NCBI RefSeq assembly: GCF_012931845.1 | Contig: NZ_CP051884.1 | Span: 496,001 to 560,000, forward strand | Direction of reading: 5' to 3' | From: Cellulomonas taurus | Lineage (GTDB): Bacteria; Actinomycetota; Actinomycetes; Actinomycetales; Cellulomonadaceae | DNA: 64,000 nt | Shown here: piece after piece, positions 16,317 through 25,503 of the stretch | Layout of the letters: the number at the start of each line of letters is the position of its first letter | How positions within the stretch are numbered: position 1 is the stretch's first letter | Notes under the pieces: generated by a model | What the model was told of the DNA's origin: nothing | The model's input: the letters and a program-made list of their open reading frames with translations, nothing else | The model's database searches: none | Program-made: the position numbers and the translations under genes

Positions 16317-17183
16317 GTGCCGATGACGTCGCTCCGCCGCCCGGGCCATGGGGTCCTCGCCCTCTGCGCCGCACTCGCGCTCGCCGCGCTGGTGATCGTG
16401 CTGACCGTGATGCCGGAGGGAGCTCCGGTGTCCTCCGACCCGGGGGCGCCGGTGGTGCCGTGGTGGGTGGTGCTGCTGCCCCCGGTGGTCGGCATCGCGC
16501 TGACCCTGGTGCTCCCACGCCGTCGCACCGCGATGCCGGCCGAGGTCGCCGACCGGCGCCGGTTCACCGCCTCCACCGCCGTGCTGCTCGGATTGGCAGT
16601 GGCGTTCCCGCTCGTCGTCGGCCTGCTCGATCTGGGTGGCTCGGAGTGGTACGTGCTGGTGAAGCTCGTGCTGTTCATGCTCGTGCCGGGGGTCGTCGTC
16701 GCGGTCGTCCGGGGCGTCCGGATCGAGCGGCTCCGCGCCGCGTGGCGGTGGTGGGCGCCCGCCGTGGTGATCCTGGTGTGGACGCTGCTGTCCCAGGTCG
16801 CGCCGTGGAATCCCCGCCACGACCTGTCCGACATCGACCCGACGATGCTGGTGATCAGCGCGACCGCGACGGCCATCACCGCCGGGCTCGGCGAGGAGCT
16901 GTTCTACCGGCGGTGGTTGCAGACCCGGCTGGAGGCCGGGCTCGGTGCCGCGCCGGGGATCGCGCTGGCCTCGTTGGCCTTCGCGCTGATGCACCTCGGT
17001 TCGCACGGCTCCGGTGAACCGCTGGTGGACGTGGCGCGGGTGATCGTGGCGCAGGGGTCGTTCGGGGTGTTCGTCGGTGTGCTGTGGTGGCGGTACCGGA
17101 ACCTGGCGGCGATCGTGGTCGCGCACCTGATCGTGAACGGGTGGCAGGTGGTGGTCGAGCTGGTGTCCGGCACGGCGGGGTGA
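16317..17183 (+). CDS. CPBP-family intramembrane metalloprotease
   Basis: A 288-aa polytopic membrane protein with about eight hydrophobic segments. The CPBP (CAAX protease and bacteriocin-processing) motifs are visible in the C-terminal half: GEELFYRRWLQ (EExxxR) near residue 190, FALMHLG with the second metal ligand, and a C-terminal VVAHLIVNGW with the third His. Bacterial members process prenylated or bacteriocin-like substrates, or act in stress signalling; the substrate here is unknown. A 29-bp stretch of this gene (17007-17035) recurs exactly in the intergenic region at 18385. Confidence 0.85.
   Translation: MPMTSLRRPGHGVLALCAALALAALVIVLTVMPEGAPVSSDPGAPVVPWWVVLLPPVVGIALTLVLPRRRTAMPAEVADRRRFTASTAVLLGLAVAFPLVVGLLDLGGSEWYVLVKLVLFMLVPGVVVAVVRGVRIERLRAAWRWWAPAVVILVWTLLSQVAPWNPRHDLSDIDPTMLVISATATAITAGLGEELFYRRWLQTRLEAGLGAAPGIALASLAFALMHLGSHGSGEPLVDVARVIVAQGSFGVFVGVLWWRYRNLAAIVVAHLIVNGWQVVVELVSGTAG
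17007..17035 (+). repeat. 29-bp exact direct repeat, copy 1 (inside CPBP gene)
   Basis: Identical to 18385-18413, which lies between genes. It encodes part of the CPBP C-terminal half, so the distant copy looks like a fragment of this gene. Confidence 0.85.
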
Positions 17184-17288
17184 TGGAGAGAGTGCGCGGT
17201 CCGTCCGATGCCGGTGGTCACTCAGGGCTGAATGGGTGATATCGGTACGGGAGGAACGGTTCGACCCCGTCGCGCTCCCTCCCGTGCC

Positions 17289-17294
17289 TACCGT
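17289..17294 (+). promoter_or_regulatory. Leaderless -10 (TACCGT) of DUF2510 gene
   Basis: TACCGT ends 6 nt before the GTG at 17301. Confidence 0.5.
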
Positions 17295-17300
17295 GCGCGA

Positions 17301-18323
17301 GTGACCTCTCCCGTGCCCGGTTGGTATCCCGATCCGCAGTCGCCCACGCAGCTCCGCTGGTGGGATGGCTCGCGCTGGACCGAGCACGCCCGACCGCTGC
17401 CAGCTGCCGGTCCGACCGCAGGAGGTGCGCCCGCTCGGCCGCCGCACGACCAGGCCCCGAGCGCACCGCATCACGCACAAACCGAGGGGCCACAGGGGCA
17501 GCAGACAGCCGCTTTCCCGGAGGCACCGCGCTTCGAACCGGCGCAGCGCGGAATCCCGGGTCAGTACCCCGGGATCGAGCAACCGACGAAGAAGCCGCTC
17601 TTCCGCCGGACCTGGTTCATCGTGACCGCCAGTGTGATCGCGTTCTTCGTGGTCGTCGGGGTGGCAGCCGGGCTGAGCGGTGGCTCCGACGACGCAGCGT
17701 CGCGCGGTGACGGTGCGCCGACCACCGCGGTCGACCGCGAGACGTCGGACACGATCGAGGTGCCCGACGTGGTCGGGATGTCGCTCGCCGACGCGACCGC
17801 TGCGATCGAGGCGGCCGGGCTCACGGTGGGCACCATCGGCGACGCCGGTGAGGTCGAGTCGCAGGCACCCTCCGGCGGGCAGTCGGTGGACCCGAAGAGC
17901 CAGGTGATGCTCACCGTGGTGGACCGGGCCGCGGAGGAGGCAGCCGCCGCGGCGGCTCAGGCGGAGGCGGATGCCGCCGCGGCAGCGGCCGAGGCAGCCA
18001 AGGGGACGGTCTCCCAGCAGAACGCCTATCAGGCGGCGCAGTCGTACCTGAGCTTCACCTCCTTCTCCCGCGCCGGTTTGATCGATCAGCTCACCAGTGA
18101 GTACGGCGATGGCTACCCGCCGGAGGACGCCGAGTTCGCTGTGGCCCGGCTGGAAGCCGAGGGCGGCGTCGACTGGAATGCGGAGGCTGCCGAGGCCGCC
18201 GCGTCATACCTGGGCTTCACCTCGTTCTCGCGGCAAGGTCTGCTGGACCAGCTGACCAGCGAATATGGCGATGGATTCACGCCGGAGCAGGCCGAGTATG
18301 GGGTGAGCACCACCGGGCTGTAG
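17301..18323 (+). CDS. DUF2510-PASTA-Ltp domain membrane protein
   Basis: A 340-aa single-pass membrane protein with a clear domain series. Residues 1-30 form a DUF2510 motif (PGWYPDP, RWWDGSRWTEH). A disordered Pro/Gln linker and one transmembrane helix (about 112-135) follow. An extracellular PASTA domain comes next (VPDVVGMSLADATAAIEAAG), then an Ala/Glu-rich coiled stretch. Two Ltp repeats close the protein; both contain YLxFTSFSRxGLxDQLTSEYGDG and they are joined by VDWN. Ltp domains are named after a prophage lipoprotein that blocks DNA injection by other phages, but they also occur widely in Firmicute and actinobacterial surface proteins of unknown role. The stop TAG overlaps the start of a duplicated ribosome site. 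Confidence 0.85.
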   Translation: MTSPVPGWYPDPQSPTQLRWWDGSRWTEHARPLPAAGPTAGGAPARPPHDQAPSAPHHAQTEGPQGQQTAAFPEAPRFEPAQRGIPGQYPGIEQPTKKPLFRRTWFIVTASVIAFFVVVGVAAGLSGGSDDAASRGDGAPTTAVDRETSDTIEVPDVVGMSLADATAAIEAAGLTVGTIGDAGEVESQAPSGGQSVDPKSQVMLTVVDRAAEEAAAAAAQAEADAAAAAAEAAKGTVSQQNAYQAAQSYLSFTSFSRAGLIDQLTSEYGDGYPPEDAEFAVARLEAEGGVDWNAEAAEAAASYLGFTSFSRQGLLDQLTSEYGDGFTPEQAEYGVSTTGL

Positions 18324-18370
18324 GAGGGCGGAGCGTGCGCTCCGAACCCAGCCGCCGCTGCCACGCCGCA
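18321..18370 (+). pseudogene. Truncated copy of the RBS and start of the gene at 18762
   Basis: TAGGAGG, a 7-nt spacer and GTGCGCTCCGA recur here and at 18748-18772 with only a few differences. Translation from the GTG at 18335 gives MRSEPSRRCHAA and then a stop, against MRSEPCPRCDAA at the intact gene. It looks like a decayed or partial duplication. Confidence 0.6.
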
Positions 18371-18384
18371 TGATCGGCGCGACG

Positions 18385-18413
18385 GGCTCCGGTGAACCGC
18401 TGGTGGACGTGGC
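18385..18413 (+). repeat. 29-bp exact direct repeat, copy 2 (intergenic)
   Basis: Exact match to 17007-17035 inside the CPBP gene, 1.35 kb away. With the neighbouring truncated start, it makes the 18324-18456 gap a mosaic of nearby sequence. Confidence 0.85.
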
Positions 18414-18444
18414 CCCCGCAGTCGCTCCGCGGTGCGGGCGTCGC

Positions 18445-18450
18445 TATCGT
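18445..18450 (+). promoter_or_regulatory. Leaderless -10 (TATCGT)
   Basis: TATCGT ends 6 nt before the ATG at 18457. Confidence 0.5.
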
Positions 18451-18456
18451 GCGGGA

Positions 18457-18720
18457 ATGGCCCGAGGACTGCGACGCCCCCAGAAGCGTCCCTACCGCAC
18501 GCCCGCCCTGTGGTGCCTGGGTGTGGGGACCGTGCTGGTCCTCGCGTCCCTGCCGCAGTTCTTCTTCGGCATCCCGGTGTCGGAGGGGTTCGCGCCAGCG
18601 GGCTTCACGTTGGGGCCCGCCGCGATCATCGCCGGTCTGGTCCTGTACTTCTCCCAGCGTCCCCAGCGCGGTGAGCGCTTCGTCGAGGACATTCACACCT
18701 TCCGGCACATCGACCTGTAA
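18457..18720 (+). CDS. Small membrane protein, two helices
   Basis: An 87-aa protein of unknown function. A basic N-terminus (RGLRRPQKRPYR) leads into two predicted transmembrane segments (about 18-38 and 50-68), followed by a short polar tail ending FRHIDL. The gene is supported by the leaderless geometry (TATCGT 6 nt upstream) and codon usage like its neighbours. I do not recognise a family. Confidence 0.6.
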   Translation: MARGLRRPQKRPYRTPALWCLGVGTVLVLASLPQFFFGIPVSEGFAPAGFTLGPAAIIAGLVLYFSQRPQRGERFVEDIHTFRHIDL

Positions 18721-18761
18721 CCGCCCGCGGACCGGCCGGTCGGCGTGTAGGAGGATGGAGC

Positions 18762-19298
18762 GTGCGCTCCGAGCCCTGCCCCCGCTGTGATGCCGCCACC
18801 GTCGTCGTGGACTGCTACGACACCCGCAGTCGCCGGTTCACCGCCGTGGAGCTGACCGACCAGCAGATCCCGGAGCAGGAGCGCTGGTACTTCCACGGCA
18901 CCCGCGGTGTGATCCACGGCGGCCTGATCGACGCACCGGCGACGCAGCCCTTCGTCGTGTTGCACGCCTGCGACCGCACCCGGCTCGGCTCCGGACAGGG
19001 TGCGCCGAACAAGTCCGGGTACATCGGGGTGGACGCCGAGATCGCCCAGCGCGACGACCTGCCGACCACCGACGACCACGAGCTGCGCATCCCGGGCCGG
19101 GTGTACAGCTACCGCTTCCCCTCGCACTGGGCGCACATCGTCGCCGGTGCCGACGGTCGGGGACTGTGCGGGGACCGGGTGCTGGTCCCGGAGGAGATGA
19201 CGCCGCGGGAGCGGGCCCGGATCGCGGGGATGAAGGTGTGCCCGCGCTGCCGAGGTCGGAACGCGCGGGACGAGGCGAGCGCGGGCGACCCGCGGTAG
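18762..19298 (+). CDS. Hypothetical protein with two CPRC motifs
   Basis: A 178-aa protein of unknown function. CPRC occurs near each end (residues 6-9 and about 162-165), a pairing that could bind one zinc ion or act as two half-knuckles. The middle is soluble and mixed alpha/beta, with no transmembrane segment. The GTG start has an AGGAGG site 7 nt upstream. It ends 5 nt from the end of the convergent jetC gene, in the place where jetD would be expected downstream of jetC. I see no Toprim or nuclease motif, and it is on the other strand. Confidence 0.7.
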   Translation: MRSEPCPRCDAATVVVDCYDTRSRRFTAVELTDQQIPEQERWYFHGTRGVIHGGLIDAPATQPFVVLHACDRTRLGSGQGAPNKSGYIGVDAEIAQRDDLPTTDDHELRIPGRVYSYRFPSHWAHIVAGADGRGLCGDRVLVPEEMTPRERARIAGMKVCPRCRGRNARDEASAGDPR

Positions 19299-19303
19299 GA
19301 CGG

Positions 19304-22300
19304 TCACTCCACCCCGACGACCGCCTTGGTCCGCGACCGCCCGGTGGCATCCTTGATCACGATGTACTCCAGGTCGACATGCGGCTCCAGTGCGCTGAAC
19401 TTGTCGTTCGGGGCGCCGATGACCAGCTGGAAGCCGAGCCCGCGCCAGGCGTTGATCGCGCGGCCGGTGAACCGGGCATCCGCCTTGATCAGCGCCTCGT
19501 CCAGGAACACCGGCGCGTAGCGCGGCCGGTCGGCACCGGCGTCGCCGAGCTGGTAGCGCAGGGCGGCGCCGACGATGAACGCGACCAGCTCCTGCGACTC
19601 ACCACCGGACTTCTCCCCGATGTGGTCGTACAGCGCGACGTGGTTGCCCTCCAGGTCGACCTTCTCCGCCGAGAGCCGGACGTGCCGGCGGACGTCGACC
19701 AGGTCGGCGAAGTCGGGTGCGGTGCGCCGGATCCGGTCGATCACCCGCGCCATCCGGGTGTAGCGGCGCTCGCGCTCCTCGTCGGTGGCCTCGGTGGCCA
19801 GTTCGTCCCGGAGGTCGCGCAGCTCCTTGCGGAACCGGGCGACCACGGTGGACTGGGTGTCCCGGGCGTCGATCCGCAGCCGGTGGTCGTCGTCGGCGAA
19901 GGGCAGCACGGCGAGGATGTCGTTGACCGGGCGGATGCGTTCCTTGATCTCCCGCACCGACCGGGACAGGGCGTTGTAGAGGTCGGTGAGGTCGTTGCCG
20001 GACAACCGGAGCAGGCTCTTGCGCCAGTCGGCCTCCAGCTCGTGCAGCCCGGAGGTCTCCAACTCGGTGAGGATGCGGTCGAAGTCGGCGAAGGCGCCGT
20101 CCGGGTCGGTGCCGAGGTTCGGGTCCGGCCAGCGCTCGACGAAGGTCTCGAAGATCCGGCGCAGGGTGTCCCGGGCGGTGCCGATGCCCTGCTCGGCCAC
20201 CTGCCGGTCGGTGCGCAGCAGCTCGGTGGCCCGGGCGGCACGGGTGTCGAAGGCGTCCAGGGCGGCACGTGGCGTGCTCGGCGGCTGGTCGTCCGGGGTG
20301 CCGAGCAGGGCGTCCAGGTAGGCGCGCTGGTCGTCGGCGACGGTCACCTCGGCGTCCAGGGCATCGTCCAGTGCGCGCTGGGTGGCGTCCACGTCGTCGG
20401 TGACCGCGGACCAGGTGTCGGCGATCTGCTCGGTGTCGCCCTTGGCCCTGCCGAGCTGGTCGCTGAGCGACCGGATCTGCGCCTCCAACTCGGCGGCGCG
20501 GGCCTGCAAGGCGGTGACTTCGGGGTTCCCGGCGGTGACGTCCTCGATCACCTGGGCCCAGCGGTCGCGGTCGGCCTCGGCGGTGTCGGTGTCGACCTCG
20601 TCCCAGCTGGTCGCGTCGACGGCCCGGTAGGCCTCCAGCTCCGCGTCCTGTTGGTCCAGGCCGGCATCGGCGGACTCGACCTGCTGCTCGGCCAGCAGCA
20701 ACCGGCGCTGGGCGGCCTCGATCTCCCGGTCCAGCTGCGCCAGACGACGGGTGTTGCTGAAGCCGAGCAGGTTGGCCCGGCCACCACCACCGTGCGCACC
20801 GCGGCTGCCCTCGGAGGTCTGACCGGTGCGGGTGAGGGCCTTGCGGTGCTGGGACAGCTCGCCGGTGGTGTCCACGCAGACGTAGGCGAAGCGGTTGGCG
20901 AGCTCGGTGCGCAGCCAGCCGGTGAACGCGCCGGACTTGAAGTCGAGCCGGCCGGGCAGGGTGCGCGGGTCCAGGGCCACGTCGGTGTGCAGGTCGGTGG
21001 GCACGCCCTCGAACCGGAGGCGTCGCCCGAGCTGCACGCCGTCGATGGCGTCCCGGAATCGGCGCAGATCGGCCATGTCCAGCAGCAGCTGGGTCGCGAA
21101 GCCGCCCAGTGCCAGGTTGAACGCCTCCCGCCACGGCTCGTGCTCGGCACGGACCTCGATCAGCTCGGCGACGAACGGCAGCTGCTCGGGGGTCATCCCG
21201 GCCGCCTCGGCCAGTGCGGCGCGGGCGTGCAGCAGCTCGCTCGGGATCGCGCCCTTGTGCGAGGTGGCGGCGACCCGGTCCGACCGCAGCCGGGCCAGCT
21301 CGATCGCGGCGTCCTTCTTCTCGGTCATCGCGTCGCCGAGCGCCCGGCGGGCGGTGGCCTTGGCGTCGCCGTCGGCGAGGGCCGCCCGCGCCTGGTCGAC
21401 CAGCCGCTGGTAGTCGTTCTGGCCCTTGATGTCCCGGTCCAGGGCGTCTCGCACGATCTGGTCGATCCGGGTGCGGGCGACGGCGACCCGGGCCAGGCGC
21501 TCCTCGGCGGTGCGGTGCTCCCGCTGGGCGGTGGCGAGCCGGTCGCCGCCGGAGGACCACAGCGTCTCCTTCACCCCGTCCAGCTCGGCGCGGGCAGCCT
21601 CCACCCGGGCGGTGGTCTCGCTGACCTGGCGCTGGGCGCCGTGGTGTCGCTGCTGCAGGTCGTGCTCGACGTCCCGCAGCAGGTCCAGGCGCTGCTCGTG
21701 CCGCCAGAGCGCGGCGGGGGAGTTCGGGGCGTCCACGTCGCCGAGCTGTGCGATCACCCGGAGCCGGTCGGCCGACTCCTCGATCCGCTCCCGCAGCTCC
21801 CGGATCGGCTCCAGGGCCTTGACCTGCTGGCGGGCGGTGATCATCTGCTCACGGGTGCCGGAGAGCTTGTCGAACTGCTCGACCACGGCGTCGGCGGTGG
21901 CGAAGGTGCCCGGCTCCTCCAGCACCATGGCCTTGTACAGCGCATCGACGGTGGTGATCTGCTGCCCGGCCTGGATCCGGCCCAGCAGGCCGACCGCGCG
22001 GCTGCCGTCACCGGTGGCGCCGATGCCGAGGGTGGACCACAGCCGGGCGGTGAACTCGCGGTCGGTGTCGTAGGCGGTCAGCCCGGTGGCGGTGACGGCG
22101 GTGCGGCTCAGCCGCTCGGCGGCGGCCGGTTCCAGGGTGCTCAGGTCGTAATCGCCGTCAACGGTGGCCCGGACGGCGGTGACCTCCTCTAGGTGCCGGG
22201 CGGCCGACGGCACGTACCAGGCGCGCACGGCGGTGAACACCCGGCCGCCCTGATCCGCCCAGGTCATCGCGATCGCCGACCAGGTGTCCTTGCCGTCACC

Positions 22301-22651
22301 GCGCAGCACCCGCTCCCGGGTGCCCTCGTCGGTGCGCGACTCGTCCAGCTTGCCGCGCGAGTAGGACAGGATGTTGCGCTGGTCCTTGCCCCGGGGACGG
22401 CCGACCACGCCACCGTTGGACGCCCCGTTGAACGGGGTCGTGTGCGGCATCAGCAGGGCGATGTAGGCGTCCATCAGGGTGGACTTGCCGGAGCCGGAAC
22501 CGCCGGACAGCAGGGTGGCGGTGGGGGCCAGCAGCACCCGGTGGTGGCCGTCGTAGCCGCCCCAGTTGACCAGCTGCAGGTCACGGGCCACCCACTGCTG
22601 ACCGGTGGAGGCCGCAGGGATCAGCCCGAACAGGGTGTCCACCATCGTCAT
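19304..22651 (-). CDS. jetC: Wadjet protein JetC / MksB-like SMC ATPase
   Basis: The SMC-type motor of a Wadjet (MksBEF-like) plasmid-restriction condensin. The 1,115-aa protein has Walker [10 protein letters not shown] at 50-58, long coiled-coil arms between about 250 and 900, a hinge-like region in the middle (near the [17 protein letters not shown] segment), the signature [10 protein letters not shown] near 1015 and Walker [11 protein letters not shown] near 1047. The start ATG overlaps the jetB stop (ATGA), which fixes it against the longer open frame. In known Wadjet systems JetC extrudes loops and JetD cuts small circular DNA; no jetD follows here, as the next gene is convergent and unrelated. 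Confidence 0.92.
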   Translation of the reverse strand: MTMVDTLFGLIPAASTGQQWVARDLQLVNWGGYDGHHRVLLAPTATLLSGGSGSGKSTLMDAYIALLMPHTTPFNGASNGGVVGRPRGKDQRNILSYSRGKLDESRTDEGTRERVLRGDGKDTWSAIAMTWADQGGRVFTAVRAWYVPSAARHLEEVTAVRATVDGDYDLSTLEPAAAERLSRTAVTATGLTAYDTDREFTARLWSTLGIGATGDGSRAVGLLGRIQAGQQITTVDALYKAMVLEEPGTFATADAVVEQFDKLSGTREQMITARQQVKALEPIRELRERIEESADRLRVIAQLGDVDAPNSPAALWRHEQRLDLLRDVEHDLQQRHHGAQRQVSETTARVEAARAELDGVKETLWSSGGDRLATAQREHRTAEERLARVAVARTRIDQIVRDALDRDIKGQNDYQRLVDQARAALADGDAKATARRALGDAMTEKKDAAIELARLRSDRVAATSHKGAIPSELLHARAALAEAAGMTPEQLPFVAELIEVRAEHEPWREAFNLALGGFATQLLLDMADLRRFRDAIDGVQLGRRLRFEGVPTDLHTDVALDPRTLPGRLDFKSGAFTGWLRTELANRFAYVCVDTTGELSQHRKALTRTGQTSEGSRGAHGGGGRANLLGFSNTRRLAQLDREIEAAQRRLLLAEQQVESADAGLDQQDAELEAYRAVDATSWDEVDTDTAEADRDRWAQVIEDVTAGNPEVTALQARAAELEAQIRSLSDQLGRAKGDTEQIADTWSAVTDDVDATQRALDDALDAEVTVADDQRAYLDALLGTPDDQPPSTPRAALDAFDTRAARATELLRTDRQVAEQGIGTARDTLRRIFETFVERWPDPNLGTDPDGAFADFDRILTELETSGLHELEADWRKSLLRLSGNDLTDLYNALSRSVREIKERIRPVNDILAVLPFADDDHRLRIDARDTQSTVVARFRKELRDLRDELATEATDEERERRYTRMARVIDRIRRTAPDFADLVDVRRHVRLSAEKVDLEGNHVALYDHIGEKSGGESQELVAFIVGAALRYQLGDAGADRPRYAPVFLDEALIKADARFTGRAINAWRGLGFQLVIGAPNDKFSALEPHVDLEYIVIKDATGRSRTKAVVGVE

Positions 22652-23376
22652 CGGTCGGTCTCCTCGAACAAGTCGTTCTCCTGCGGCGGTTCGGGCACGT
22701 CGTCGACCGGCGTCGGCTCCGGTGCGGGTTCCGGCGCGTCCTCGTCGACGACCACCTCGGCGCCCGGGGTGCGCAGCCACTCGCGCAGCTCGACCAGGCG
22801 CTCGTTGCTCAGCACCACCTCCACCAGCGGGGTGATCCGGTAACGACCCTCGGACGCCTCCTCGATCAGGCCGTCCTTCGCCAAGCGGGCCACCGCCGCG
22901 CGGATCTCGCGCTGCCGGGTCGCCAGGTTGGTGCCGGTCGGGTCGAAGTAGGTCAGCGCCGTCTGCTCGATCTCCTCGACGTCCACCCGGACCGAGGTCT
23001 CGCCGGCACCCCGCTCGCGCTGGAACACCGTCCGCAGGTGCACCAGGACCAGGGTCTCGGCGCGGGTGTAGGCGTCGTCGCGCAGCAGCACCGGCACATC
23101 CAGCTCGTCCGAGCGCACCTGCTTCTTGTAGGCGATGCCCCGGTCGTGGTCGACCACCAGGTGCACGAACAGGTCGTGCAGCCGGGACTCGATCACCTGC
23201 TGGTTGGCAAGCAGGGTCTTCCACTGCGCGGCGTTCTTCTCGGCCAGCAGGAACCGGCGCTGCAACAGGCGCACCAGCACCCGGCGCACGTCGGCGTCCA
23301 GCGTGCCGGAGTCCCCGGCGAAGAGTTCGCCCGGGTCCTCCTCCATGGAGACGGTGTCGATGAAGGCGTCAGTCAT
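22648..23376 (-). CDS. jetB: Wadjet protein JetB (DUF4194, MksE/kite-like)
   Basis: A 242-aa DUF4194 protein, the kite (MksE/MukE-like) subunit that bridges JetA and JetC. Winged-helix features are visible: [15 protein letters not shown] near residue 40, HLRTVFQRE near 110, then [35 protein letters not shown]. The C-terminus is an acidic, disordered tail rich in E, P and D. It overlaps both neighbours by 4 nt (ATGA at each junction), which indicates coupled translation in the order jetA-jetB-jetC. Confidence 0.9.
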   Translation of the reverse strand: MTDAFIDTVSMEEDPGELFAGDSGTLDADVRRVLVRLLQRRFLLAEKNAAQWKTLLANQQVIESRLHDLFVHLVVDHDRGIAYKKQVRSDELDVPVLLRDDAYTRAETLVLVHLRTVFQRERGAGETSVRVDVEEIEQTALTYFDPTGTNLATRQREIRAAVARLAKDGLIEEASEGRYRITPLVEVVLSNERLVELREWLRTPGAEVVVDEDAPEPAPEPTPVDDVPEPPQENDLFEETDR

Positions 23377-24851
23377 CTCATGTCCTCCGCCCGGACCGTG
23401 ACGCCCTCGAAGGCGAAGCGGCGCGGGGTGCCGTCGGGGCGCACGGCCTCGACGTAGGCGATCGTGTCGGTCTCGGTGGGGCTGAACTGCTCGGCGATCT
23501 CCAGCAGACCGAGCAGGTCCACCGGTCGGCGCAGGTGCGCGGGTGCCGCTGCGAACGCTGTGGCCAGATCCGCGCTGTCGGCGTCGGTGTGCTCGGACAG
23601 CCAGCGGGTCAGGTACGCGCCGAGTTCGGCATAGTGCGGGCCGCCCCAGGCCCGGGCCTCGGCGTGCGAGACGTCCGGCTCGGAGTCGTCCTGGGCGGTC
23701 AGCGCATCCGGCGGCTGCGGCGGCCGCAGGTCACCCGGGGTCTGGCGCAGGTGGTCCACCTCCGCCACCGGCAGGCGCCGCAGCGGTTCCACCGCCTGAC
23801 CACGACGGGAGTCCGGCATCCAGGTCTGCAGACCGGTCATCACGTCGCGTAGCAGGTCGTCCACCTGGCGGTCGCGCAGCGGGTCGTGGTTGCGCACCTG
23901 GGTGGTAATCACCGACGACGCCTCCCGCTGCGCGGCGAAGACCTGCTCCAGACCCTGCTCGATCCGGCGGCCGATATCGCTCAGCTCGGTGCGCTGCTGC
24001 GCGGGCAGCCGACGGGTGAAGGGGTGCCGCAGCACCACGTCCAACCGGGTCGCCAGGTCGTCGAGCTGCTCCGGGTCGCCGATCAGCCGCAGCGCCCCGG
24101 CGAACGCCCGGCCCTCGACCGTTGACTCCATCACGTGCTCGCCGCGCTCCAGGTACTCCCGCAGCACCTCGCCGGTGGGCCGCTCGTCCTGGCGCAGGGC
24201 GGTCACCACATCGCGCTGCATCGCCTTGATCGACTCGGCCACCCGGGCGAAGTCGCCGGGCAGCTCACGCACCAGGTGCAGGAGATTCTCGGCCTCCTCC
24301 AGCAGGGTCTCCTCGCCGACCTGCTCGACGGTGCCGGTGCGCTGGATGCGGGCGAGCTCCGCCTGCTTCTCCGCGATCTCGGCGTCCAGCCGGGCCATCG
24401 CGACCAGCACATCGGGGTCGGCGTGCTGGGCGAGCCGGTCCACCGCGTCCAGCAGGGTGCGCACCCGAGACTGGGACACCCGCGCCCGCGTCCCCCCGGC
24501 GCGACCGGCGACCTCCAGGGCTCCGACGGCGTGCGCCGACACCTGGTAGACCTCGACCTCGTCCTCCAGCACCTGCCGCACCAGCCAGCCGGCGTCGGCC
24601 CACTGGCGGCACAGATCGCGGGCGCTGCCGGTCGGCAGGTCGTCGCCGTGTCCGGCGGCACGCAACTGGTCCAGGGCGTCGGCGATCTCCGTGTGCGCGT
24701 CGTCCACCGGCACCGTCGGCCGCTCGGCGGTGAAGACCAGCGACAGCAGGGAGACGATGAGCGGGGCATGCCGCTTGTGCAGCAGGTCGAGCATCGGATT
24801 CTGGAACGCCCGGACGGCGCCCAGGTAGGCACCTTCGGCACGAGTGATCAT
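23373..24851 (-). CDS. jetA: Wadjet protein JetA (DUF3375, MksF/kleisin-like)
   Basis: A 492-aa DUF3375 protein, the kleisin subunit (MksF/MukF-like) of the Wadjet complex. The N-terminal winged-helix region begins [25 protein letters not shown], a strong family mark, followed by a long helical middle ([13 protein letters not shown] near 200) and a C-terminal domain with FAFEGV at the end. It is the first gene of the operon. On the minus strand TAGGCT ends 8 nt before the ATG, suggesting a leaderless transcript. The divergent gene at 24902 starts 50 nt away. Confidence 0.92.
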   Translation of the reverse strand: MITRAEGAYLGAVRAFQNPMLDLLHKRHAPLIVSLLSLVFTAERPTVPVDDAHTEIADALDQLRAAGHGDDLPTGSARDLCRQWADAGWLVRQVLEDEVEVYQVSAHAVGALEVAGRAGGTRARVSQSRVRTLLDAVDRLAQHADPDVLVAMARLDAEIAEKQAELARIQRTGTVEQVGEETLLEEAENLLHLVRELPGDFARVAESIKAMQRDVVTALRQDERPTGEVLREYLERGEHVMESTVEGRAFAGALRLIGDPEQLDDLATRLDVVLRHPFTRRLPAQQRTELSDIGRRIEQGLEQVFAAQREASSVITTQVRNHDPLRDRQVDDLLRDVMTGLQTWMPDSRRGQAVEPLRRLPVAEVDHLRQTPGDLRPPQPPDALTAQDDSEPDVSHAEARAWGGPHYAELGAYLTRWLSEHTDADSADLATAFAAAPAHLRRPVDLLGLLEIAEQFSPTETDTIAYVEAVRPDGTPRRFAFEGVTVRAEDMR

Positions 24852-24859
24852 CGCGGGCC

Positions 24860-24865
24860 AGCCTA
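24860..24865 (-). promoter_or_regulatory. Possible leaderless -10 (TAGGCT) of jetABC
   Basis: On the minus strand TAGGCT ends 8 nt before the jetA ATG at 24851, a slightly longer gap than at other genes here. Confidence 0.4.
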
Positions 24866-24901
24866 GTGAAGTCCCGACGGTGCCCGTGCCACCCTGAGGC
24901 G

Positions 24902-25204
24902 GTGAGCTCCTACCGCGTGACCCTGATCGTCGGCCGCCTGCGCCCCGGCGCCACCCCGGAGCAGGTGCTGCCCGCCGCTGCCGACGCGGCGGGCGAGCTG
25001 GCCCGGGTCGAGGCGCGGGACCTGGAGGTGGTGGCCGGTGAGGCCCGGATCGTGGTGCGCTTCCTGGCCGACGACGACGCCCACGCCCGCTCGGTGGCCG
25101 GGCGGGTGGTCGGTGAGGTCTCCGGGCTCGCGACCGTCCCGGCCTCAGTGATCACCCGCCGCGAGGGGAGCCGCTGGCTCCCGGTCCTGACCCCGATCCC
25201 CTGA
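24902..25204 (+). CDS. Small hypothetical protein
   Basis: A 100-aa soluble protein of unknown function starting at GTG (SSYRVTLIVGRLRPG). It looks like a compact alpha/beta fold with a repeated beta-strand pattern (RVTLIV, LEVVAGEARIVVRFLA). CACCCT lies 6 nt before the GTG, in line with the leaderless pattern of this window. It is divergent from jetA with 50 nt between the starts, so a link to the Wadjet operon is possible but unproven. Confidence 0.6.
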   Translation: MSSYRVTLIVGRLRPGATPEQVLPAAADAAGELARVEARDLEVVAGEARIVVRFLADDDAHARSVAGRVVGEVSGLATVPASVITRREGSRWLPVLTPIP

Positions 25205-25229
25205 CCCGGCCCCGCTGCCCGCCTCCGCC

Positions 25230-25287
25230 GCCCGCCTCCGCGGCCCGGCCGCCCGCCTCCGCGGCCCGGCCGCCCGCCTCCGCCGCC
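25230..25287. repeat. 21-bp GC-rich tandem repeat
   Basis: About 2.7 copies of a 21-bp unit starting GCCCGCCTCCGCGG occur at 25230, 25251 and 25272. It lies in the 299-bp gap 25205-25503, which otherwise shows no gene. Confidence 0.75.
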
Positions 25288-25491
25288 GAGTTCGGCACTT
25301 TCGCCCCGAAGTCGCTGTCTCAGGTACCGACCTCGGGCCCGAACTATCGAACTCGACACCTACCCGGGCGACGCCGACCGACCCGCGGTGCGGTGCGCCG
25401 CCGAGCCCGCCCCCGGCTGCCGAGGGGCCAGAACTCGAGGCGATCCGGGCGCGATGTGGCTCGGGTACTGCCCCCTCGGCGTTGGCCGGGC

Positions 25492-25497
25492 TAGCGT
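25492..25497 (+). promoter_or_regulatory. Leaderless -10 (TAGCGT) of sulfurtransferase gene
   Basis: TAGCGT ends 6 nt before the ATG at 25504. Confidence 0.5.
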
Positions 25498-25503
25498 GCG
25501 GGT

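Noticed and set aside
17007-18413. Attachment sites of an integrated element (29-bp direct repeat beside a tRNA gene)
   Set aside because: The repeat is not within the tRNA, no integrase or mobile gene lies between the copies, and the left copy is inside the CPBP coding sequence.
25205-25503. A gene in the 299-bp gap before sseA
   Set aside because: The only frames are low-complexity translations of GC-rich repeats with no start-site support.
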